From Nioella ostreopsis (GTDB lineage Bacteria; Pseudomonadota; Alphaproteobacteria; Rhodobacterales; Rhodobacteraceae): a DNA stretch of 64,000 nt. The stretch is taken from positions 124,001-188,000 of the forward strand of contig NZ_RCIQ01000004.1 of the NCBI RefSeq assembly GCF_004000255.1, given 5' to 3'. Position numbers and translations under genes: made by a program. Positions 51,770 through 60,663 of this stretch are shown piece after piece (the stretch's first letter is position 1; the number at the start of each line of letters is the position of its first letter). Under the pieces are notes generated by a model that was not told the DNA's origin, did not search any database, and was given only the letters and a program-made list of their open reading frames with translations.

Positions 51770-52675
51770 TCAGACGTCCTGCACGAAGCGATAGGCCCCG
51801 TCCATACGCTCTGCCCTGCCGATGCCACCGCCGGGCAGGTGGAAGCCCACAACCGTCATGTCATCGGCCACGATCCGATCCAGCAGCGTCAGGCGGGTTT
51901 CGGCCGCCATGGCCTGATCCTGATCCGACCCCGACAGCAGCCCCGGTGCCTCGAACCCCACGTGATGGTTGCCGACAGCGTCCCCAAGGATCATTGCATT
52001 GCCCACGGTAAAGGACATGTGCCCCGGCGTATGTCCAGGGGTCAGCACGGCGGTGACACCGGGCAAGACCTCGTTGCCGTCATCGAAGCTTTCAACCATG
52101 TCCCCCAGCATCTCCAACCGCCGCGCGGCCCCGATGGCAAAGGCCTGGCGGGCCTCTCCGATGCTGTTCACCGTGTCGGGATCGCGCCAATAGGCCAGTT
52201 CGCCCGCACCCATGTAGTGGCGGGCATTGTAGAACATCGCCTCGTCGAAATCATCCAGCGCGCCCCAGAGGTGATCGGGATGGGCATGGGTGAACACCAC
52301 ATCCGTGACATCCGCGGGATCGACCCCGAGCGCAAAAAGCGCGTCCGGCAATTCCCCCACCGAAGGCTGAAAGGCCAATCCGGACCCTGCATCAAACAGA
52401 ACCACCCGCCCCTGCCCGCGCAGCAAGGTCACGTTGCAGGGCGGTGTCAGCGGCTCACCCGCCACGATCCCGTTGCGCGCAAGGATCGGTGCAACCTCAT
52501 CGGCCGGCATCGGTCCAAGGATGAAATCCGCAGGCAGCATCAGATTGCCATCGCTCAGCGTGTCGAGCTGCCAATCCCCAATCTGCACAGACGCATGCAG
52601 CCAACGCGGCATCGCCATCGCCGCTCCAAGGCCCGCCGCCCCCGCCATCAGCATCCGCCGCGTGATCCCGCTCAT
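51770..52675 (-). CDS. Tat-exported MBL-fold metallohydrolase, SoxH-like
   Basis: The 301-residue protein has a twin-arginine signal (ITRRMLMAGAAGLGAAMAM) and the metallo-beta-lactamase zinc motif THAHPDHLWG (His130, His132, Asp134, His135). A second-site His is in LTPGHTPGHMSF, and further ligands are Asp in MILGDAV and His in VVGFHLPGG. In Paracoccus two such proteins, SoxG and SoxH, are encoded after soxF, so this is a plausible counterpart, here separated from soxF by hemA and a DUF302 gene. The substrate is unknown. Confidence 0.8.
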   Translation of the reverse strand: MSGITRRMLMAGAAGLGAAMAMPRWLHASVQIGDWQLDTLSDGNLMLPADFILGPMPADEVAPILARNGIVAGEPLTPPCNVTLLRGQGRVVLFDAGSGLAFQPSVGELPDALFALGVDPADVTDVVFTHAHPDHLWGALDDFDEAMFYNARHYMGAGELAYWRDPDTVNSIGEARQAFAIGAARRLEMLGDMVESFDDGNEVLPGVTAVLTPGHTPGHMSFTVGNAMILGDAVGNHHVGFEAPGLLSGSDQDQAMAAETRLTLLDRIVADDMTVVGFHLPGGGIGRAERMDGAYRFVQDV

Positions 52676-52710
52676 TGACCGTTCTCCTGTTCCATCAGGG
52701 CCGCAACCCT

Positions 52711-52790
52711 TTCATCTTGGTGAAAATACCTCAGGGGGTGCGGGGGAGGATCCCCCGCGGATCGACGCGCGCCGCGCGGCGATCCTCCCC
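52711..52790. repeat. Dispersed element, divergent copy C, plus hemA 3' hairpin
   Basis: TTTCATCTTGGTGAAAATAC followed by CTCAGGGGG (52710-52738) is a diverged form of the head of copies A and B. It also sits just after the stop of a minus-strand gene (hemA). Next to it GGGGAGGATC (52743-52752) and GATCCTCCCC (52781-52790) form a perfect 10-bp inverted repeat with a GC-rich interior, a possible hemA terminator lacking a T run. Confidence 0.5.
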
Positions 52791-52797
52791 TATCCGA

Positions 52798-54024
52798 TCA
52801 CGCCACGACCCGCGCCAGGGCGCATTGGCTCCAAAGATCGTGCAGCGCATCCGCCAGCCGGTCGACCTCCGCGTCCGAATGCAGCGGCGAAGGGGTGAAG
52901 CGTAGCCGCTCCTCGCCCTTGGCCACGGTCGGGTAGTTGATCGGCTGCACATAGATCCCATACCGGTCCAGCAGGATATCGGATAGCCATTTGCACTTGA
53001 CCGGATCCTTGACCATGACCGGAACGATATGGCTCGGGTTGGGCTGGTGCGGGATGCCCATGGCATCCAGACGCGCCCTGAGCCGCGCCACCTGCCGTTG
53101 CTGCGCCGCCCGCAACCGCACGCCCTCGAATCCTTTCAGAACCTTGATCGATTCCGTCGCCGCCGCGGCAATCGCGGGCGGCAGGGCGGTGGTGAAGATG
53201 AAGCCGCTGGCAAAGCTGCGGATGAAATCGACCAGCGGGGCCGACCCGGTGACATAGCCGCCCACCACACCGAAGGCCTTGCCGAGCGTGCCTTCGATCA
53301 GCGTGACCCGGTCCATCAGACCTTCGCGCTCGGCAATGCCGCCGCCGCGAGGGCCATAAAGGCCAACCGCATGGACTTCGTCCAGATAGGTCATGGCGTT
53401 GTGTTTCTCGGCCACATCGAGGATCTCCGCGATCGGCGCGATGTCGCCATCCATGGAATAGACGCTCTCGAAAGCCACGATCTTGGGCGCATCGGGGTCC
53501 AGCGCCGACAGGCGGCGGTCCAGATCTTCTACATCATTGTGCCGCCAGATCTGACGGTCGCAGCGGGCGTGGCGGATGCCTTCGATCATAGAGGCATGAT
53601 TGAGGCTGTCTGACAGGATCGTGCAACCCGGCAGCCGCGATCCGAGCGTGCCGAGCGACGCCCAATTCGACACGTAGCCCGACGTGAACAGAAGCGCCGC
53701 CTCCTTGCCATGCAGGTCGGCCAGTTCGCGTTCCAGCATCACATGGGCGTGGGTGGTGCCCGAGATATTGCGCGTCCCCCCTGCCCCTGCGCCGCAAGCG
53801 TCAACGGTCTCGTGCATCGCTTGCAACACGCGCGGGTGCTGGCCCATGCCCAGATAGTCATTGCCGCACCACACGGTGACCTCATCGGCCCCCGCGCCGT
53901 GGTTCTTCGCCAGTGGAAAATCCCCGCAGCGGCGTTCCAGTTCCGCGAAGATACGGTAGTTCCCGTCGTCCTTCAGGGCGTCAAGCTGCGCCCTGAAGAT
54001 CGTGTCGTAACGGTCGGATGTCAT
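52798..54024 (-). CDS. hemA: 5-aminolevulinate synthase
   Basis: The 408-residue PLP enzyme condenses glycine and succinyl-CoA to 5-aminolevulinate, the first step of haem synthesis by the Shemin route used by alphaproteobacteria. The PLP lysine is Lys249 in [27 protein letters not shown] holds the cofactor Asp and His, and the glycine-rich [13 protein letters not shown] is typical. The start overlaps the DUF302 stop by 4 nt, placing hemA at the 3' end of the sulfur-oxidation gene string, which encodes several c-type cytochromes. Confidence 0.95.
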   Translation of the reverse strand: MTSDRYDTIFRAQLDALKDDGNYRIFAELERRCGDFPLAKNHGAGADEVTVWCGNDYLGMGQHPRVLQAMHETVDACGAGAGGTRNISGTTHAHVMLERELADLHGKEAALLFTSGYVSNWASLGTLGSRLPGCTILSDSLNHASMIEGIRHARCDRQIWRHNDVEDLDRRLSALDPDAPKIVAFESVYSMDGDIAPIAEILDVAEKHNAMTYLDEVHAVGLYGPRGGGIAEREGLMDRVTLIEGTLGKAFGVVGGYVTGSAPLVDFIRSFASGFIFTTALPPAIAAAATESIKVLKGFEGVRLRAAQQRQVARLRARLDAMGIPHQPNPSHIVPVMVKDPVKCKWLSDILLDRYGIYVQPINYPTVAKGEERLRFTPSPLHSDAEVDRLADALHDLWSQCALARVVA

Positions 54025-54455
54025 TGACCGGCTGCCTCGCGCGCCAGTTCATCCAGCAGGGCCATCACCGGGGCCATCGACTCCTCGGGCATCACCCGAT
54101 AGCCGATTGTCACCTCGCCATCCATGTTGGCAATGAAGATGCCATAGGGGCAATTAGCGATGTTCATCGGGTCGGCCTCCATCACCTGACGCGACACGAC
54201 GGCCGAACAGAACAGGTAGATATCCGCCTCGTCGAACAGCACCACATCGCTGCCGGTGTCCTCGCGGGTGCGTTCCAGCATCTCGCCCACATGGCTCGTG
54301 TAGTCGATCACCAGACCCCGGCCCACGATGGCGCTTTCCACACCAAAGGCCGCGTCCTCGAAACTGCCGTCGAAAGGATAGGTCACGGCCTGCTGCGCCA
54401 TTGCGCCGGTCGCGGTGGCCGCTGCCAGGGCGGCTGCAAGTGCAAACTGTTTCAT
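54021..54455 (-). CDS. DUF302 family periplasmic protein
   Basis: The 144-residue protein has a signal peptide ([20 protein letters not shown], about 1-20) and a DUF302 domain: [52 protein letters not shown] and YRVMPEESM. Two cysteines remain in the mature protein. DUF302 genes recur beside sulfur-oxidation genes in related bacteria as I recall, but the function is unknown. It lies 66 bp after soxF and overlaps hemA. Confidence 0.82.
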   Translation of the reverse strand: MKQFALAAALAAATATGAMAQQAVTYPFDGSFEDAAFGVESAIVGRGLVIDYTSHVGEMLERTREDTGSDVVLFDEADIYLFCSAVVSRQVMEADPMNIANCPYGIFIANMDGEVTIGYRVMPEESMAPVMALLDELAREAAGQ

Positions 54456-54521
54456 CGTCTGATCCTTTCGTGGTTCATGAAGTGGCCCCGCAGCACCCCG
54501 CCGCGAGGCCGAATGGGTATA

Positions 54522-55784
54522 TCAGCCGAACATGTCGGAGGTGATGGAGTCATACCAGCCAAGCGACTCGCGGTAGGTTTCCGCGCGCACCTCGTCGCTT
54601 TCGCCAAGCTGGCTGACGAAGGTATCGACCGCCTCGATCCGGTCCTCGCCCGCCTGGTAGGTCGCCCCGACCTTGATGCCGTCATCGGTGGTGATGAGCG
54701 ACCAGCAGGTGTTCGAGAAGCGCGCCGGGAACAGGCGGCTGTCGGTCAGCGCATGGCGCACGGCCATCGCGGCCACCTTGGCCTGGCTGTTGGCGGCAAA
54801 GCCCGATTTCGGCATCGCCCCCTGGCGCGCGGAGTCGCCCAGGACATGGATGTTCTCATCCATCACCGACTGCATGGTTGCGGGCATCACCGTGGCCCAA
54901 TCGCTTTCGGTCAGGGCCGCGTCCTGCAGGATGCTGCCCGCCTGCATCGCCGGGATGACGTTGCAGACATCGACCGCCTCGACCTGCCCGTCGACGACCA
55001 CTTCCATGCTGTCGGGGCGCACTTCCACGTTGCCGCCACCGAAATCGGGACCGATGCGTTCGATCATGCCCGGATAGTGGCGGGCCCACCCGTCTTCGAA
55101 CAGCGCCTGTTTCGAGAAGCTTTCCTTCGGGTCGAGGATCAGGATCCGCGCCGTCGGGTTGTTCTGGCTGAGATAATGAGCGACCATCGAAACCCGCTCA
55201 TAGGGCCCCGGCGGACAGCGATAGGGGTTGGGCGGCGCGACCATGGCGAAGGTGCCGCCCTCGCGCATGTTTTCCAGCTGCGCGCGCAGCAGTTCGGTCT
55301 GCGACCCGGCCTTGTAGGCATGCGGCATCCGGTTCTGCGCGGCGGTGGACCAGCCGGGCACAGCGCCCTCCTTGAAGTCGATGCCGGGGCTGACGATCAG
55401 CCGGTCATAGGGCACCGATCCGCCACCCGCCAGCGCCACGGTCCGCGCATCCCGGTCGATGCCGGTGGCCCAGTCATGGACGACATTGATGCCATAATCC
55501 GCGGCCAGCGTGCCGTAGCTGTGGCCAAGCGATTCAATGGTGCGGAAGCCGCCCAGATAAAGGTTCGAGAAGAAGCAGGTGTAGTAGTGGCGGGTGGGCT
55601 CGATCAACGTGACGTCGATCATGCCGTCGCTGTCATTGGCGATATAGCGCGCGGCGGTTGCCCCACCTGCCCCGCCACCGATGACAACTGCGCGAGGTCG
55701 TGCTTGTCCGAGGACGGCCGGAGCGGCCAATGTCCCGGCCAATGCGGCCGTTGTTCCCAAAAAAGAGCGTCTGTTCATCATCAT
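54522..55784 (-). CDS. soxF: SoxF, flavoprotein of sulfide dehydrogenase (flavocytochrome c)
   Basis: The 420-residue protein has a Tat signal (NRRSFLGTTAALAG), FAD-binding VVIGGGAGGATAARYI near residues 37-52, the sulfide:quinone/flavocytochrome c block YYTCFFSNLYLGG with an active Cys, and the C-terminal FSNTCWSLITTDDG. SoxF is a periplasmic FAD protein with sulfide dehydrogenase activity that speeds thiosulfate oxidation. Three consecutive ATGs are present; 55784 is chosen as it is 7 nt after GGGAGG. Confidence 0.92.
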   Translation of the reverse strand: MMMNRRSFLGTTAALAGTLAAPAVLGQARPRAVVIGGGAGGATAARYIANDSDGMIDVTLIEPTRHYYTCFFSNLYLGGFRTIESLGHSYGTLAADYGINVVHDWATGIDRDARTVALAGGGSVPYDRLIVSPGIDFKEGAVPGWSTAAQNRMPHAYKAGSQTELLRAQLENMREGGTFAMVAPPNPYRCPPGPYERVSMVAHYLSQNNPTARILILDPKESFSKQALFEDGWARHYPGMIERIGPDFGGGNVEVRPDSMEVVVDGQVEAVDVCNVIPAMQAGSILQDAALTESDWATVMPATMQSVMDENIHVLGDSARQGAMPKSGFAANSQAKVAAMAVRHALTDSRLFPARFSNTCWSLITTDDGIKVGATYQAGEDRIEAVDTFVSQLGESDEVRAETYRESLGWYDSITSDMFG

Positions 55785-55841
55785 GTCGAAGCCTCCCAAC
55801 TCCACTTTGTTTCCGCCCCCTCCTCCAAGCGGGCGATGGCC

Positions 55842-56516
55842 TTATTCCTCCAACATGGCGAAATAGGCCGCCAACGAGGCAATTTCCTCGTCGGTCAGTC
55901 TGGCGGTCACCGTGGTCATCACCTGATGTTCCCGGTGGCCGTCGCGATAATCATGCAAGGCGAGGATGAACGCTTCGGGGTCAATCCCGGTGATCACCGG
56001 AATGCCCTCGTCGCTGCCGCTGGCGCTGTGACAGGCCACGCATTCGGACGACAGGTATTCCCCGTATTCCACATCGCCTTCGATCGTAAAGATTTCGGGC
56101 GACAGGCGCCCCAGGTCCGAGGAGTGTACCACAGGTGCGTCGCCGGTCAGATAGGCGATCACATCCATGCGGTCCTGAAGGTCCGGCAGGCCCCGAAAGC
56201 TCATGCGGGATCCGGGAATGTAGCCGCGCGGATCCTGCAGGAACCCGTCCAGGGTTTCCACGGTCCAGATCAGCCCGCCCTCGCCCGCCTCGCGAATCGC
56301 CGGGGAATAGCGGACACCCTCCAGCGTGCCAGCCGCGCGTCCGACAACCCCATAAAGATTGGGGCCGGTGCGGGATGGGCCGTCAGGCTCTGCCACATGG
56401 CAGGAATTGCATTGCCGGAACAGGACTGCGCCCCGTTCTGCGTCGCCCTCTTGCGCCAGGGCCACTGGGGCCCCGGCGAGGGTTGCGAGGATCGGAAGGA
56501 GGATCCTGCGCAACAT
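55842..56516 (-). CDS. soxE: SoxE, periplasmic dihaem c-type cytochrome
   Basis: The 224-residue cytochrome has a signal peptide ending near VALAQ and two haem sites: CNSCH at 36-40 and CVACH near 158-162. It has the methionine-rich segment PRGYIPGSRMSFRG between them. In Paracoccus SoxE pairs with the flavoprotein SoxF. The N-terminal domain closely resembles the last domain of the neighbouring SoxD. The start at 56516 gives a proper signal peptide; the long upstream open frame overlaps soxD and is not used. It begins 4 bp after the soxD stop. Confidence 0.9.
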   Translation of the reverse strand: MLRRILLPILATLAGAPVALAQEGDAERGAVLFRQCNSCHVAEPDGPSRTGPNLYGVVGRAAGTLEGVRYSPAIREAGEGGLIWTVETLDGFLQDPRGYIPGSRMSFRGLPDLQDRMDVIAYLTGDAPVVHSSDLGRLSPEIFTIEGDVEYGEYLSSECVACHSASGSDEGIPVITGIDPEAFILALHDYRDGHREHQVMTTVTARLTDEEIASLAAYFAMLEE

Positions 56517-56520
56517 CCGT

Positions 56521-57561
56521 TTACTCCACCGACCGGAGGTATTCGATGATGGCGGCACGATCCGCCTCATCCGCCACCCCGCGGAAGGCCATCCGTGTCC
56601 CGCGCATATAGGCGCGCGGGTTTTCAAGGAAGGCATGGAGTTCTTCCGGCGTCCAAACCAACCCCTCTTCGGCAGCCGCCTGCATCGGGTTGGAATAGCG
56701 GAAACCTTCGACAAGCCCGGCTGGTGCGCCAACGATCCCGGTCAGGATCGGACCGGTGCGGTTCTGCGCCCCGTCGCCCACCTGGTGACAGCTGGAACAC
56801 TGCCGGAACAGGCCCTCGCCCGCCTCTGCCAGTTCCATGTCGATGGCATTGGGGTCTTCGGCCGCTTCCTCGGTCGCGGCGTCTTCCACTGCCTCTTCGC
56901 CACCAGATTCACGCGCTTCACGGGCTGCGGCGTCATCGGGCGTCACGTCGAGGATGTTGGCGCGCATGGTGATTTCCACGCTTTCCGCGCAGTCGGTCAT
57001 GCAGACCTCGCGCGGGCCCCAAAGCGGGCTTTCCTCGCGGTCATCCATGTAGAACCCGTCGGCGTTCGGCATCTCGATATCGGTGAAGTTTTCGTTCGAC
57101 AGAACGAAGTCGTCTTCCAGCACGATGTCGTTCATGTAGAGCAGGAACGCCGTGATCGCATAGACCTCGTCATCACTCAGTGACTGCGCGTCGCCGAAGG
57201 GCATGGCGCGGTGCACGTAGTCCCACACGGTCGACAGATACGGCCAGTAGGAGCCGATCGTTTTCAACGGGTCGTCCGACGCAAGCGAGCCTTGCCCGCC
57301 CGCAAGCGGCGGCCAGCGGCCCGCACCTTCGGCGAAGTCGCCGTGGCAGGACGCGCAAAGCTGAAGGAAGACCTCTTCCCCTTCGAGAACCGATCCTGAT
57401 CCGACCGGCAGGCCAAGCCCGTCGGGGCGAATGTCGATGTCCCAGGCGGCAACCTCTTCGGGCAGAGCCTCGCGGCCCAGGCCATAGGTCTGTGCGCTTG
57501 CGGCCGCCCCAAGGGCCGTCAGCGTGGCGGCGGTCAGGAGAAGCTTAAGCGATTTCGACAT
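56521..57561 (-). CDS. soxD: SoxD, dihaem cytochrome subunit of sulfane dehydrogenase
   Basis: The 346-residue protein has a signal peptide (residues 1-23) and haem sites CASCH (69-73) and CSSCH near 264. Methionine ligand segments such as PRAYMRGTRMAFRG follow the second site. An acidic linker with Glu/Ala repeats (GGEEAVEDAATEEAAEDPNA) separates the two haem domains. SoxD accepts electrons from the molybdenum subunit SoxC during oxidation of the SoxY-bound sulfane. It overlaps the soxC end by 17 nt. Confidence 0.94.
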   Translation of the reverse strand: MSKSLKLLLTAATLTALGAAASAQTYGLGREALPEEVAAWDIDIRPDGLGLPVGSGSVLEGEEVFLQLCASCHGDFAEGAGRWPPLAGGQGSLASDDPLKTIGSYWPYLSTVWDYVHRAMPFGDAQSLSDDEVYAITAFLLYMNDIVLEDDFVLSNENFTDIEMPNADGFYMDDREESPLWGPREVCMTDCAESVEITMRANILDVTPDDAAAREARESGGEEAVEDAATEEAAEDPNAIDMELAEAGEGLFRQCSSCHQVGDGAQNRTGPILTGIVGAPAGLVEGFRYSNPMQAAAEEGLVWTPEELHAFLENPRAYMRGTRMAFRGVADEADRAAIIEYLRSVE

Positions 57562-58816
57562 TTTCAACGCTCCCGTCGGCTGCCACGGCGTAGGTCTGAA
57601 TGCCGTTATTGTGGTAGATGGAGTTCTCGCCCCGCACTTCGCGCAGCTCGTCCTTGGTGGGCTGCACATAGCCGGTCGAGTCATGGGCCCGGCTTTGCAG
57701 GATCATCGGCGAGCCGTCCCATTCGAAGTCGTAGTAGAAGCGATGCAGCGACTTGTCCCAGCTGGGGCCGTCCATGCGCGCCTCAACCCAGTTGATGCCG
57801 CCGTCGATGGTCACATCCACGCGGGGGATTGTGCCACGGCCCGACCAGGCCAGACCGGTCAGAACCATGGGCCCGGGGCCGTGGCTGATGGGCTTTTGCG
57901 GGCTGGGGCTGGTGATGATCGACTTGGCGTCCATTTCCCAGGTGAAGCGCCGGGCGCGGCCATCGGCGAAGAGATCGGTGTATTTCGAGGTCTCTTCCCG
58001 GTGGTGCCAAGGCTGATCGCCCACTTCCAGACGGCGCAGCCACTTGACCCACATATTGCCTTCCCAACCGGGCACGACCAGACGCACCGGATAGCCCTGT
58101 TCAGGACGCAGCGCCTCACCGTTCATCTTGAAGGCAACCATGCAGTCGTCGAGCGCCTTTTCCATCGGGATGGAGCGGGTCATGGCCGAGGCATCGGCGC
58201 CTTCGGCAAGCAGCCATTCGCCCTCGGGCTGCACACCGGCCTCTTCCAGCAGGGTCCGCAGGCGAACGCCGGTATACATGACATTGTGGATCATGCCGTG
58301 AGTGTACTGGCAGCCATTGAGCTGCGCGCCGCGCCATTCCATGCCGGAATTTGCCGCGCATTCGAGGAAGTAGGCGCGGTTTTCACGGGGGAAGCGCATG
58401 ATGTCTTCCAGGGTGAAGATCAGCTCCCGGTCCACAAGACCGTTGATCATCAGCCGATACTGGGCCGGGTCGATTTCCGCGATGCCGCCATGATGGCGTT
58501 CAAAGCACAGCCCATTGGGGGTGATGATCCCGTCCAACTCGTGGATTGGGGTGAAGTTGACCGACGAGATCGGATCGGCGGTCAGCCATTCCACGTTGCG
58601 GCGCACCACATGCGCCTCGTGTTCCGACGGCGTGCCATAGGGCCGCGCATCGACGCCTTCACCAAGGTAGCGCGCCCAGGGCTGCACCTCGGTGATCGCC
58701 GGATCCGGCGCATCTGCGCGCGCTACTGTTCCCGTGATGGCTGCCGCCCCTGCCACGGCAGTTCCTGCAAGGAACCCCCGGCGGGTGGTGCCGTTTTTGT
58801 GGGGGCTGTCGGTCAT
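57545..58816 (-). CDS. soxC: SoxC, molybdenum subunit of sulfane dehydrogenase
   Basis: The 423-residue sulfite-oxidase-family protein has a Tat signal (TTRRGFLAGTAVAG), the molybdenum-ligating Cys153 in YFLECAANSGMEW, and the C-terminal dimerisation domain (VDVTIDGGINWVEARM). With SoxD it removes six electrons from the SoxY-bound sulfane sulfur, allowing full oxidation to sulfate. The start at 58816 follows GGAGGAC; in-frame ATGs at 58846 and 58861 are less likely. Confidence 0.94.
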   Translation of the reverse strand: MTDSPHKNGTTRRGFLAGTAVAGAAAITGTVARADAPDPAITEVQPWARYLGEGVDARPYGTPSEHEAHVVRRNVEWLTADPISSVNFTPIHELDGIITPNGLCFERHHGGIAEIDPAQYRLMINGLVDRELIFTLEDIMRFPRENRAYFLECAANSGMEWRGAQLNGCQYTHGMIHNVMYTGVRLRTLLEEAGVQPEGEWLLAEGADASAMTRSIPMEKALDDCMVAFKMNGEALRPEQGYPVRLVVPGWEGNMWVKWLRRLEVGDQPWHHREETSKYTDLFADGRARRFTWEMDAKSIITSPSPQKPISHGPGPMVLTGLAWSGRGTIPRVDVTIDGGINWVEARMDGPSWDKSLHRFYYDFEWDGSPMILQSRAHDSTGYVQPTKDELREVRGENSIYHNNGIQTYAVAADGSVENVEIA

Positions 58817-58866
58817 GTCCGTCCTCCGCTCAGCTTCGTCTGTCATTGATGTCTTGCTCATATCGG

Positions 58867-60564
58867 TCAGCCCCCGGTCACGATCACGGACTGGTTGGGC
58901 GGGATGTCCACGGTGCCCATCCGGCGGATATAGGCCTCGGCCACCTCCCAGATCGGCGGACCTTCGGTGCCCTCGTTGACGCTGGCCCATCCGGCGACGG
59001 TGTAAGTCGCGGCGGGGTCGAGCAGTTCGCCCGTGCGCAGAAGCGTCATGTCGCTGATCCGGCTGCCCTGCGGCTGGCTGATGTCGATGCGGTAGCCCAT
59101 GCCACCGACGCGCACCATGTCGCCGCCCTGCTGATAATAGGGATCGGTGTTGAACAGGTTGTCGGCCACGTCCTCCATGATCACATGCAGGAATTCGCCC
59201 GTCATTTCCGTGCGGTAGCAATTCGGGTAGCTCATCGCCGTGGCGCTGAAGAGATCTTCCTTGGTGATGTCCTGCCCCGCGGGCACGCTGGTGCCCCACC
59301 GGAAGCCGGGCGACAGCGCGATATCGGCGTCGCGTTCTTCCAGCATCGCCTGACACAGCAGGTCGTCCCAGGTGCCGTTGAAATTGCCGCGCCGGTAAAG
59401 CGTATTGGCGGTCTGGCCCAGAACCTCGCCCAGTTCCGCCTCATAGGGCGCGCGTTCGGCGTCGATCAGCGCGGCCATCTCGGGATCGGGGGTGATCACG
59501 TCCGAGAAGATCGGGATCAGGCGATAGCCATAGCCCTGCACCCCGCCATCGCGCACATCGAGATCCAGACGGCTGACGAATTTGCCATGGCTGCCAGTGG
59601 CGATGACAAGCGTATTGCCGACGATCACCGGTTCAGGCAGCGCATCATGGGTGTGGCCGGTCAGGATCACGTCGATGCCCGGAACGCGCCCCGCCAGTTT
59701 GCGATCCACGTCGAAGCCGTTATGCGACAGCAGGACCACAACCTCGGCCCCTGCCCCGCGCACTTCTTCGACCATCTCGGCCACGCGTGCTTCGCGGATG
59801 CCAAAGGACAGGTCAGGGAACATCCAGCCGGGGTTCGCAATCGGCATATAGGGGAAGGCCTGCCCGATCACGGCGATGTTGACGCCATTCTGTTCGAACA
59901 TCCGGTACGGCTCATAGGCCGGTTCATCCCACATGGAATCGAAGATATTGGCGCCCAGGAACGGGAAGTTCAGCTCGCTCTCGACGATTTCGGTCACCCG
60001 GTCGATGCCAAGGGTGAATTCCCAATGCGCGGTCATAGCGTCGACGCCAAGCGCGTTCATGGCGCGGACCATATCGCCACCATTGGTGCGCAGCGCAGTC
60101 AGCGAGCCTTGCCATGTGTCGCCGCCGTCCAGCAGCAGCGCGCCGGGGCGTTCGGACCGGATGTGATTGATCACCGTCGCGGCGCGGTCGAGCCCGCCGA
60201 GACGCCCATATTGCGCGGCCAGCGCCTCGAAATCGCCATAGGTCAACGCATAGGCTTCGGGGCTGCCGGGCTGGATATTGTAGAGGTCGAGGAAATCCGC
60301 GCCAGTCACATGGGGCGGCAAGCCGTTCACCTCGCCCACGCCCAGGTTGATCTGGGGTTCGCGGAAATAGATCGGTTTCAACTGCGCATGGATGTCGGTG
60401 ATATGGATCAGCGTGACATTGCCCACGGCCTCCATGTTCAGCAGGTCATCCTGGGTCATCAGGCGCTGTTGCGCGGCCAGGCGGCCCCACCGTCCGGTGC
60501 CAGAGGCCCCCAGAATGGCAGAAGCTGCAACCGAAGCCTGGAGAAATTCGCGGCGGGAAATCAT
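58867..60564 (-). CDS. soxB: SoxB, thiosulfohydrolase
   Basis: The 565-residue dimanganese enzyme of the 5'-nucleotidase family has a Tat signal (SRREFLQASVAAS) and metal motifs HITDIHAQL, LLDGGDTWQGS, VLLSHNGFDVD and ILTGHTHDALP. It hydrolyses the terminal sulfonate from S-thiosulfonate on SoxY, releasing sulfate. Its length is standard. A 99-bp gap with a hairpin separates it from soxA. Confidence 0.95.
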   Translation of the reverse strand: MISRREFLQASVAASAILGASGTGRWGRLAAQQRLMTQDDLLNMEAVGNVTLIHITDIHAQLKPIYFREPQINLGVGEVNGLPPHVTGADFLDLYNIQPGSPEAYALTYGDFEALAAQYGRLGGLDRAATVINHIRSERPGALLLDGGDTWQGSLTALRTNGGDMVRAMNALGVDAMTAHWEFTLGIDRVTEIVESELNFPFLGANIFDSMWDEPAYEPYRMFEQNGVNIAVIGQAFPYMPIANPGWMFPDLSFGIREARVAEMVEEVRGAGAEVVVLLSHNGFDVDRKLAGRVPGIDVILTGHTHDALPEPVIVGNTLVIATGSHGKFVSRLDLDVRDGGVQGYGYRLIPIFSDVITPDPEMAALIDAERAPYEAELGEVLGQTANTLYRRGNFNGTWDDLLCQAMLEERDADIALSPGFRWGTSVPAGQDITKEDLFSATAMSYPNCYRTEMTGEFLHVIMEDVADNLFNTDPYYQQGGDMVRVGGMGYRIDISQPQGSRISDMTLLRTGELLDPAATYTVAGWASVNEGTEGPPIWEVAEAYIRRMGTVDIPPNQSVIVTGG

Positions 60565-60597
60565 GCGTCAGTTCCGTTTTGCAAGCATGTGGGTATT

Positions 60598-60625
60598 GAT
60601 CCCCCCGACCAAGGGTCGGAGGGTC
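60598..60625. other. Intercistronic hairpin between soxA and soxB (sulfur oxidation)
   Basis: CGACC/GGTCGG with CCC/GGG beyond one mismatch forms a 9-10 bp stem around AAG. On the plus strand it is followed by TTGTTTTGTTTTC, but no plus-strand gene needs a terminator there. In the direction of the operon it may slow transcription or protect the soxXYZA mRNA. Confidence 0.5.
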
Positions 60626-60663
60626 TTGTTTTGTTTTCAGGCCCTTAGCGGGTCTTCTTGATA

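Noticed and set aside
54456-54521. Possible riboswitch or haem-responsive leader before DUF302-hemA
   Set aside because: The 66-bp gap after soxF is too short and shows no conserved RNA structure.
54018-56549. Open frame of 843 codons on the plus strand
   Set aside because: It is antisense to soxF, soxE and the DUF302 gene, all of which have clear domains and signal peptides. No protein family features are visible.
58817-59356. Long N-terminal extension of soxC
   Set aside because: The extension overlaps soxB in another frame and reads as low-complexity Arg/His sequence; the Tat signal and ribosome-binding site set the start at 58816.
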